Under the pieces are notes generated by a model. That model saw only the letters and a program-made list of their open reading frames with translations. It was not told the origin of the DNA and ran no database searches. Of a stretch of DNA of 64,000 bases, positions 56,040-64,000 are shown piece after piece. The stretch is from positions 29,968,082 through 30,032,081 of the forward strand of contig OY783193.1 in the NCBI GenBank assembly GCA_963678675.1, in the 5' to 3' direction. The position numbers were made by a program, and so were the translations under genes. This DNA comes from Xiphydria camelus (lineage: Eukaryota; Arthropoda; Insecta; Hymenoptera; Xiphydriidae). Numbering within the stretch: the first letter of the stretch is position 1; every line of letters starts with the position of its first letter.

Positions 56040-59000
56040 TACTTACTTTTTTAAGCTTATACGTACCATAAGTTACTGGAAATTTGTTGAATGATATTTT
56101 GTTTCCGGTATTCCACCCCTATACAGGGTGTTCGGAAAAAACACCGACACAGAAATAGGGGTGATAGGTTACGTCATTACAAGTATTTTGATATAAGGGA
56201 CCTATACCCGCAAGCGCCCCCTTCTGGAGATATCAACTTTTCAAGTTTATAACGACCGAGGTTGATCAAAGTAGAATAATATTGAGTTTTTTGTCTACCT
56301 GTACAATTGAAAAACAAATGAAAACTCCTTGTATCCGCATCATCTTCGAAAAGTACAAGGACTTGAGCCAAGCGGTTATCCTTTCCGCAAGCAGTTTGCG
56401 CAGTGGCACATCTATCCAGAATCGTTTCCGATGTTGCATGGACATGGGTGGCCGTCATTTTAAACATTTGCTGTAGTACATTGTTTTTGTATCTCGTAAA
56501 ATTAAATATTCGTTACCATCTTGATACGTTTCTTATTATTCTACTTTGATCAACCTCGGTCGTTACAAACTTGAAAAGTTGATATCTCCAGAAGGGGGCG
56601 CTTGCGGGTATAGGTCCCTTATATCAAAATACTTGTAATGACGTAACCTATCACCCCTATTTCTGTGTCGGTGTTTTTTCCGAACACCCTGTATATCCTG
56701 ACCAACTATACCATGCTTCAATTTGACGCCGGTTGTAGTGTTTAAAGTGTATATATGAAGTGGCGGATGTCTTATTAAATTATTCACATTAAGGCATTCG
56801 TAGATTTTATTGGCTGAGGTCATGACTTCATAAAAACGAAGTAAAAAACTGAAAGTAGTAATTAATTTTTCTAAAACCAAATATACATTTTCTTCACCAT
56901 CCGTTAGTATCAGAGAAATTCTATCAATCTCTCTACACCGTACTGATACTTCTTTTGACGAATAATTACGGCATCTCCTCTTTTATAAATCGTGCCTTTT
57001 ATAACAATATTTGTACATTCCAATATTTCAGACTGTAAATTAGCCTTGTTAATCACGGTTTTTATTGCATCTGAATATAAATCAAATTGGAAAGCAAATC
57101 CTTCGTTAAAGTGCAGTAAATTATTTTACAAGTTAGAACCCATGCGAAGAAGAGCCTGATAACGCTCATGTTTTACACTCAAAGATTTGGTAACATTGAT
57201 GAAATTCCGGACTGTTCTGATAACTCTTTTAAAATATGTGTGTTTGCTTTCAAAACGTAGCGTCCAGACTTTCATCAAAGGACCAAATTGCAATATCAAT
57301 TCAGGGTAATGGCTTAGATAATGATGTTTCGGACGCAGACTGATAGATGGAAATAAGGTTTTCTCCGCAAGGCAATGTACTCATTGATCAGTACTTGCAA
57401 GTACGATAAGAAAGTTTTGTGAATAATTGGAGCACATACTATTTCAACTATCTCAGTGATAATCAAGATAGATTGCCACACTCTCTCTGGATCGTCAAAA
57501 TCTTCGATTTTGTCTCCAATAATGAGAGTAAAAAATCTCAATAAATTCCAAATTTGCCATGCGCCACCTACAATTATCTTTTTATCAAACTCCACTTGCG
57601 TTGGTTTGTCCCTTGCGTCTTCAGTTGAGAATGGAAAAGTCTCAATTCTTCGATTCAACTGATCGTAGTCAAACCATTTTTGTTTCACGAAATATTTTAT
57701 GTAAATAGCCAAGTTAAAATCGATTACGCCTTCCACCAAATCGTGTCCTAAGCATGGTGGTAGGCCCGGCGAACAAACATGGAAACTCAATAACTTATTG
57801 AAACAAGAGTCGAATTTAATACCTTGATGACTTGAAGACTCTTGACTCTTGACTCTTTTGATTCTTTTTGAAGTATTTGCAAAGAAAAATTATATGATTC
57901 CTTTGTTCGAGTATCGTGCCTTCGGAAAATATTCCTCGATGTTTTTTAAGCAAAGACTCTTTTTCCTTGGTTTGAGAAAGTCATCGTGCTGTACCAAGCA
58001 ATACCAACAGAAGTAGGTTGAAATGCTGAAATTTTCAACATACCACCAAGACTATGACTCCCAAGATTATCTCCTGCTATACAAATTAATCCTCCCTTTA
58101 CAAAATGATTGGGACTGATTGCAACTCCATCTTTCTCAAGCTTCAATAAGTCTTTAAAAATTTTGCCGTAAACTTTGTGATGTGATCAAAGTATTTTTCT
58201 TTTACAAGCGCAACCAGTTGAATCGAATCAATCAATAACAGCTTCAAATAATTACGCTTAGAGGCTGTAGCCGCTGCATGTGTACGCTATCAAATTCGCT
58301 AACATTCAGTGCCGTTTAGTACCGAAACTGGCCATTACTGGGTCTTGGACCCATGAGAACTTTTATTCAGCACACCATAAACTATAACATATTTCATTTT
58401 CAGACTATTTGACCGATTACCGATTTCCATTTACTCTTTGCGTGGTCCTTTAAGCGAAACAATTCCTCGTAGAAATCTTTGCTTCCATTCTCATTAATAT
58501 CTTCACTCCTCGATTCTTCTTCGCTCAGTTCGACTTGCTGCGATAACATTTCTTGGGAACTATCGTTGCTCGAAGAAATTCTTTTCACATGAAGAAGATG
58601 CTGCAAAAAACATTGTCTATTTAGGCGAATCATTTCGATGGTATTTGGACAAATGTCCTGTAAACGACTGAACACGTTCATACGTTTTTGAACATTTTTC
58701 AAGCGGGCATTGAATTACTAACCCGGTCTTCAAATGATTTTTTAGGTGCTTCAAATAATCTTTGCCGCTATTAAACACTTTTTCACAAATCGGCACGTGA
58801 CAGACAAATTGAGCATTATAGTTAGCCAGGCTGTATATTTTAGGGGGAACATCCTCCGCTTTTACAAAAACTCGGTGTTTGCGAATTAAATGAACTCGAA
58901 ATGTCTTTTCATTTTTGAAAAACTTTAAACATTTCTCGTATCCGCAATGGTATTTCTTATCTACATTGCGGTGGAACAGACGATGCTTCAGATATTCTTT

Positions 59001-59087
59001 TAGCGTCTTGGATTGGTGGCCGCAATGGCAGCAAAAGTACATTTCTTTAACGCTGCATGAACACACAATTGTATATGGTATATGCAT
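56040..59087 (-). pseudogene. C2H2 zinc-finger protein of a repetitive family, broken
   Basis: Order on the minus strand: four C2H2 fingers (59087 to about 58620; CCHCGHQSKTLKEYLKH, CGYEKCLKFFKNEKTF, CHVPICEKVFNSGKDY, CPLEKCSKTYERVQSF); an acidic linker (to 58400, exon after TTGCAG, SEEESRSEDINENGSKD); LICIAGDNLGSHSLGGML (58090); PGLPPCLGHDLVEGVIDF (57750), KKIIVGGAWQIWNLLRFF, EIVEIVCAPIIHKTFLSY; past a frameshift LRPKHHYLSHYPELIL, FGPLMKVWTLRFESKHTYFK (about 57220); IVIKGTIYKRGDAVII (57000); RFYEVMTSANKIYECLN. The frame is cut by the element 56124-56691 and resumes WNTGNKISFNKFPVTYG (about 56090). I know this motif order from multicopy uncharacterised proteins in insects and cnidarians. Several frameshifts. 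Role unknown, possibly mobile. Confidence 0.6.
56124..56691. mobile_element. Foldback mariner-type element, copy 2
   Basis: Nearly identical to 26642-27211, with the same ends CAGGGTGTTCGGAAAAAACA and TA flanks. It interrupts the zinc-finger gene between VGQD and WNTGNK. Confidence 0.9.
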
Positions 59088-59950
59088 ATGAATATCATAG
59101 TAATAAGTAAGAATAATGTACTTACCTTGTTTATTCCTTATTTCCTATTTTGGAGGAGCAAGTGATAAAAATCGCGCACAAACTTTTCTGGCTTCAATGC
59201 GATGCATTGCAGTATACACGTAGACGCAAACTGAACCGACGACGCTATTAAAACATCACAATGTATTGTGAATTCAAAAGAGACGTTTTAGGTTTTTCCC
59301 ATACTTACATGTTTTAAAACCAAATATGGGTATTGTTTTTTCAAACGCTGTTGTGAAATACAAACACGATGTTAGGAATTCAGAGTGAACGTTGCCTATT
59401 TAAAGAAACAGTGATTAAATAAAAGTACGAGTTTTTTATTTCCTAATATGTTTGCAAGTCAAAACGAAATTTGTGATTTTCAAAGTTTTGTAGTGAATTC
59501 AAAGTTTGCTTATTAAAATTAAAAATGTATTTTTGAATTCTCTACACGTCCGTATAGCGTCATATTGTGAAATCAAAAACACTTCTAACAGTGTAGGTGA
59601 TGAGCCGTGTACATTTGTTAATATTTTTCAGTGGGGTACACTTCCGATGAAATTGGAAAAATTACGTTATTAAAGAGATTCCAAAGAAAAAAATTAGAAA
59701 AGAATTGGAGTGGTTCCGATTAATTATAACATAAAAAATTGTTTAAAAACTTCATACATTTTTTTGGGCGAATTTTCAAAAAAATACATGATATTTTTTC
59801 TTGGAATTGGCTCTTCAGGAAGAGTAACATATTTTTTCACGAAAATCGGTCGAGCCGTTCCGGAGAAAAAGCTGTTTTTCGATTTTACTTCCCCCCCCCC
59901 TATAACTCCCCCCTATAGCGATTAGGGATCTAAAAAAATGTCCCCGTGAA
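59088..59950. other. No gene seen; dispersed repeat phrases
   Basis: 59220-59600 shares phrases with 13380-13600. 59805-59835 (TTGGAATTGGCTCTTCAGGA) recurs at 61895-61925. A C-run is at 59890-59900. Confidence 0.5.
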
Positions 59951-60125
59951 AAATTAGAAAAATTGAGAGTTTCAGATGTAATTGACATAAAGAAATATTA
60001 TATTTAATTATTAAATAGAATATTTGTTCCCCCATAATTATCATTTAATTCTATTTAATAATTAAAAATAATATTTCTTTACGTCAATAACACCTAAAAC
60101 TCAATTTTTCTAATCTTTCACGTGG
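59951..60125. repeat. AT-rich foldback
   Basis: AAATTAGAAAAATTGAGAGT pairs with its inverse at 60098-60118; the arms of about 75 bp contain ATAAAGAAATATTATATTTA. Confidence 0.8.
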
Positions 60126-60326
60126 AAATTTTTTTACCATAGAAGGAATTAGCATTAAACCAATGATTCAAAACTTTCACCGTGTTATTCAAATGGATAC
60201 CAGAAAAAGCGATTGAGACACCCCATAAATATTGAGTGAGAATGTACACCCAACGGCATATTCAAAGTTACATTCAATACTAACGTTTTAAGTGCCCGCC
60301 AAGAGAATTAATTAAATAAAAAAATG

Positions 60327-60530
60327 TGTGGCCGCCACACGCGGAAGAAGTGAAACTTCGATATCAATATCTCTGAATCTGATTACGGTGGTATTAGTTT
60401 CAATTGGCTCTATACAAGTCTTTTACAATGCTTCTTCGTAGAGCCAATAGAAACTAATACCACCGGAATCAAATTCAGAAAAACTGATATCGAAGTTTCA
60501 CTTCTTCCGCGTGTGGCGACTACACGTTTT
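60327..60530. repeat. Foldback, ~85 bp arms
   Basis: GCCACACGCGGAAGAAGTGA.. is mirrored at 60495-60520. The arms include GAAACTTCGATATCAATATC. The right arm overlaps the 3' end of the open frame that follows. Confidence 0.8.
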
Positions 60531-60790
60531 GTGTTTTTGTTGAATTCAATATGAATTTTTTTATGGGCACAAAATGTAGTGTAAGGAATAACATATTCAC
60601 TGGATGTATTTTCACCGATATTGGATCCTCCAGGAACTTGAAAATCTGTTACATTCTCCAGGGTTTGGGGCTGATGTTGATCTGCATTAGCAGATATAGC
60701 AATATTTGATTGTGTTAATTTAATTCTCTCTCTCCATTTTCGACTTAGTTCTGCATCAGTTTTAGGTATTTTGTTATAAATTAATACACC
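60531..60790 (-). CDS. Possible exon, KTDAELSRKWRERIK N-terminus
   Basis: The minus strand reads KIPKTDAELSRKWRERIKLT, then SANADQHQPQTLENVTDF and IPYTTFCAHKKIHIEFNKN. A basic (K)TDAE..R.WRERIK start is found at the beginning of various insect transposon-encoded proteins, but nothing further identifies it. The upstream extension through the TG repeat is not credible. Confidence 0.25.
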
Positions 60791-60795
60791 CACGC

Positions 60796-60820
60796 ATACA
60801 CACACACACACACACAAGAA
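60796..60820. repeat. (CA)n microsatellite
   Basis: Uninterrupted CA run. Confidence 0.9.
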
Positions 60821-62660
60821 TGTACAGTAATGCACGGTAGTTACTCGAGAAAGATCACGACTCCGATCACAGACTACACGAGCTCCGTATAGCCGGCCAC
60901 TCGACGCGGTAAAATCCGGAAAACTGAAAATGTGCAAACGAAATACAAACAACTCACAAGTAACTCTGCGCCCTCTAGTTTCGCTTCTCATATATCTTAC
61001 GGATACACCCAAAAAAGGGTCCTAAACGCTGGATTTATGGTGAGACTAAACAGTCCTCCACAGTGGAGGTGCGACACTGCGTCGCCTCATAATACGAACA
61101 ATAGCTTCCATCGCCCGAAGAAACCCTCTCGAGCAACACAAACCTGACCCCCTCTGCAGTTTAAACAGCGATTGATTTTTGCCTTATTTTTCTTCAGTTT
61201 CAAGTTAATAACTATAACATGTGCGATCAAGAGTAGATCTCCTCGAGGTCGTAAATCCCGAAGGCACTACTGCGTGACACGAATAGTGACCGAAAACGTA
61301 GAGTGGTGGATTTAAACCGTATCGGTTAGTTGAAATGATGTAACACTGCACTCACAAAATTACTGGTGATTATATTGGATTCAAAGAGATACAGTAATTC
61401 CGTGATGTAGCCGTGGTTTACAATTAGATACACTGAGAGGTAGTTTTGAGGGAAATGTGTGGGACTGCGAACGCATTCGTGACCCCCATTCACCAAAACA
61501 TACCGCCTGCCTCGCTGTTGCGACTGATGTACAGATGATATCTAGATTAGTGCGTTTTTTACTTAGGTTGCAATAATAGTGAGCCTCACCGCGTGAGTGA
61601 TAGTCGCACGGCGGCCTGGCGCTCCAGCCTCGCAAAACCGACACATGGCTTGCCTGGCAAAGACGATAGTCTACGTACGGTAGAGAGCGGTGGAATGGGG
61701 CAGGGTCGATAGCGGTGGAATGGAGCAGAGTTGAGAGCGGTGTATTGGGGCAGGGTCGAGAGCGCTGTATGCGTAAGGCACGATCGGAAACGCTGGAATG
61801 TGTGGGTTTCGTTACGGTCTCTCGTGTCGGCGCGCGCGATTTTAGTACCCTCAGCAAAGAAGTTTCACTTCAAAAAATTCAAGATATTTTTCCTTGGAAT
61901 TGGCTCTTCAGGAAGAGTAACATATATTTTAACATTGAAAATGTCTATGTTCCCGTATATGGGGGAACATTTCTAGGTTTTCGACGAGCCAGTTTAAGAC
62001 CGATATGTGTCGCGCTCCCCACTCTAGCGCTCTCGTGCGTGTGCCACCGGAAAGCCCCCACTCTAGGGCTCTCAACCGTGTGTATGTAGTAGACTGAGAG
62101 TGGGTACGGGTGATGGTACTATGTAGTGGTACGGGTGGTGAGGCAACTACGCGGGATAGGACGAAGAAAGAAGCACGAGCTCGAAGAAAGAACTCTATCC
62201 GGCGTTTAACGCGCTCCTCTGGAGGGGGTACGACACCGTAGGCCCACTGGAGGTGGAAATAGTTTGCGCATGCGCACCGCATTTCCTGTACTGTAGTGAC
62301 GGGCGCCGGGTCGCAAGCGAAGGACCCCTCGACCGCGTCCTCAGATTTCAGGAGCCTGTCGGTCTCCTCGGACAAAGTGCAAACCCGCAATAAATTCGAC
62401 TATTGCGGTGCACGTGCACTTGTTCGAGGATAACACCAGCCGGACAGCGCCGAATCTGCGTACTCTCCCGGCGCCAATTCTCATGCTCCATCTCGGTGGT
62501 TTCGAAAAATTTCCTTATCCCACCATGCATAGAAAAAAGCCGAAGCATATACTCATGCCCCGCTAGCCGCTTTTAAAATCAGTTAATGGTAGAAATGATC
62601 CCACTATGAAAGGAGGCACTACGATTGATGCAGTTTTTGTGAGAAGCATTGATACTATCG
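60821..62660. other. No gene supported
   Basis: GC-richer than its surroundings, so open frames arise on both strands (for example 61381-61857 minus and 61929-62390 minus), but none has a domain or a splice-consistent partner. 61690-61790 holds three ~28 bp direct units (GAGAGCGGTGGAATGGGGCA). Confidence 0.5.
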
Positions 62661-62661
62661 A

Positions 62662-62663
<2 letters not shown>

Positions 62664-62713
<50 letters not shown>

Positions 62714-62720
62714 TGTGTGT
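62664..62720. repeat. (GA)n then (GT)n microsatellite
   Basis: About 23 GA units followed by four GT units. Confidence 0.95.
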
Positions 62721-63796
62721 TAAACATTTTGTCTCATATTTCAGTTACCATAATCCAATGTTTATTGCTGTAGACTCAGCTGGCGATAGAGTAGAAAATG
62801 TACAACATGAACAATAGTTTTAATTAAAATGTTTAAAAACAATTCAAGGAATAAATTTATATTTTATATACCAGTAAGAGAGAGACGATGTATATTCAAT
62901 TCGGCCTTTTCTTTCCTCGCCTGTTTTCATAATTTCTTTACAGTTTTTCCACGCTTATATCCCCTACTGATTACACTGTAAGTCATTTTGGGGGTCATGA
63001 AGAGGGTATTAAAATCTGACTTCAGTTTATGTTCCGGGCTGGTTTACCATTAACAAAACTGATTTTGGTTTGGTTGTTGCTGCTCAATTAAGCATTTTTT
63101 TCAATTTTGTAGTTTTTAGGGAATATGAAGGGAAAACGGTCATTATTAAATTTAAAAAAAATGTTTTTTTTTCACAAAATAGTTGTGGTGGGGGTTTTTA
63201 GGTACGAGGAATTCATTTCTGATATTTATATTTGCTAAAAACATCCGCCAGAGGGTGCTACAGATAAATTTCCTATAAACTTTACGTATTTTCTATGAAA
63301 GATCATGTTTGTTTTATATATTTTCATACATTTTCTCATTATTTGTTTCATTTACTCATTTTTAAAGTATAACATTTTGAATATCGAAACCAGAAAGTGA
63401 TGAACAGGGTGAGAGATTTCACCAAGTGTGCATGCCTTTTGAAGGTAAAGAATGCTTTTACGGTTTATAACATTAATGTAATAAATTTTGTCTTTTTTTT
63501 TATATTTCATACATTTTTTAGCACGTTATCAAGGAAAGAAATTAAATTCTATGATCGCCGATCTATGCTGGACTTTCAGACGTGATGCTGACGCATATGA
63601 TACAGATAGACCGTGAGATAATGAGAGATTCTGGGGTGCCCCATTTTCGCATACAAGCCTCGAAGAGAGGGTTGAAAAGTACTTCGATTTTGAGTAGAAT
63701 GAAGGGAAATTTACGAATGGTCCCTGGGGATAACATATGGAAAATTCGATTTTTCTTAATAAAAAAATAAAAGGTACCTCTTGCCCATTTTTTCAC
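62721..63796. other. No gene seen
   Basis: AT-rich. The two overlapping open frames at 63563-63823 are on opposite strands of the same DNA and have no domain. Confidence 0.5.
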
Positions 63797-64000
63797 GCAA
63801 GCCTTGTTCACTAAATGATTCATTAATAAAACCTGGCTTCGGAAATCAAAGGCTTGTGTGGGAAAATCGGTCAGAGAGAATCTCGATTTTTCCTTACAAG
63901 ATTACGCCCTTATTTCAATCCTTTAGCCACCTGCAACACTCAAGCCTTTGATTTTCAGAAGCCAGGTTTTATTAATTAATCATTTAGTGAACAAGGCTTG
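63797..64000. repeat. Foldback running to the window edge
   Basis: AAGCCTTGTTCACTAAATGA.. GGCTTCGGAAATCAAAGGCT (63800-63870) is mirrored at 63942-64000. The right arm may continue beyond the window. Confidence 0.8.

Noticed and set aside
60410..61012. A 200-codon protein
   Set aside because: The upstream half runs through a CA/TG microsatellite and the downstream end through a foldback arm; only a middle block looks protein-like.
61381..62390. Two long minus-strand open frames
   Set aside because: Composition-driven in a GC-rich stretch; Arg/Ser-rich without a domain, and overlapping plus-strand frames of equal length exist.
1..64000. Viral (endogenous) genes
   Set aside because: I looked for capsid, polymerase and envelope-like blocks; only an LTR-type leader without gag/pol was seen.

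Overview
The window is nuclear DNA of an insect, most likely a hymenopteran and probably an ant. The support is: genes with short GT..AG introns; a DUF4806-type gene of the kind that is abundant in ant genomes; a CIDE-N-like exon; and very dense insect DNA-transposon families (PIF/Harbinger, piggyBac, mariner-like and a SWIM-tailed DDE family). There are no bacterial-style operons, no CRISPR array and no rRNA genes. Most open frames here are short and accidental. The real coding signal sits in split exons or in decayed transposase genes.

Layout. 0-2.5 kb: the 3' seven exons of a DUF4806-domain gene. 2.6-8.3 kb: small inverted-repeat elements (MITEs), a 1.3 kb foldback with a tRNA-like end, and word-rich repeats. 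8.3-13.4 kb: a decayed transposon with a SWIM-tailed DDE transposase, bounded by inverted copies of its own 3' end. 15.0-17.5 kb and 33.8-36.3 kb: two inverted copies of a Harbinger-derived element that carries exons resembling the host gene MTFR1 (mitochondrial fission regulator). 17.8-21.7 kb and 38.3-44.3 kb: two copies of a mosaic repeat full of internal inversions. 22.1-29.0 kb: small possible genes, word repeats, two element insertions, and a broken gene of an uncharacterised family. 30.0-38.3 kb: a piggyBac-type MITE that shares its TTAA with a deeply nested element (four levels). 44.3-49.7 kb: an LTR-retrotransposon remnant split by a 4.6 kb Harbinger-derived element, itself split by a nearly intact two-gene Harbinger transposon. 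50.3 kb: a CIDE-N-like exon. 51.2-55.3 kb: a nearly complete piggyBac transposon nested inside an older piggyBac-like element. 56.0-59.1 kb: a broken C2H2 zinc-finger gene of a repetitive family. 59-64 kb: repeats and little else.

How it fits together. The window is mainly a record of transposon insertion. Several insertions can be proved from the window itself, because an empty copy of the target lies elsewhere in it. Many elements share one design: a TAA/TTA/TA target duplication, a terminus close to (A)GGGCC or AGGYC often followed by CACAC, and a private near-palindromic word repeated across the element. The two genes of the Harbinger at 45.9-48.9 kb (DDE nuclease and MADF DNA-binding protein) lie on opposite strands with each one's exon inside the other's intron.
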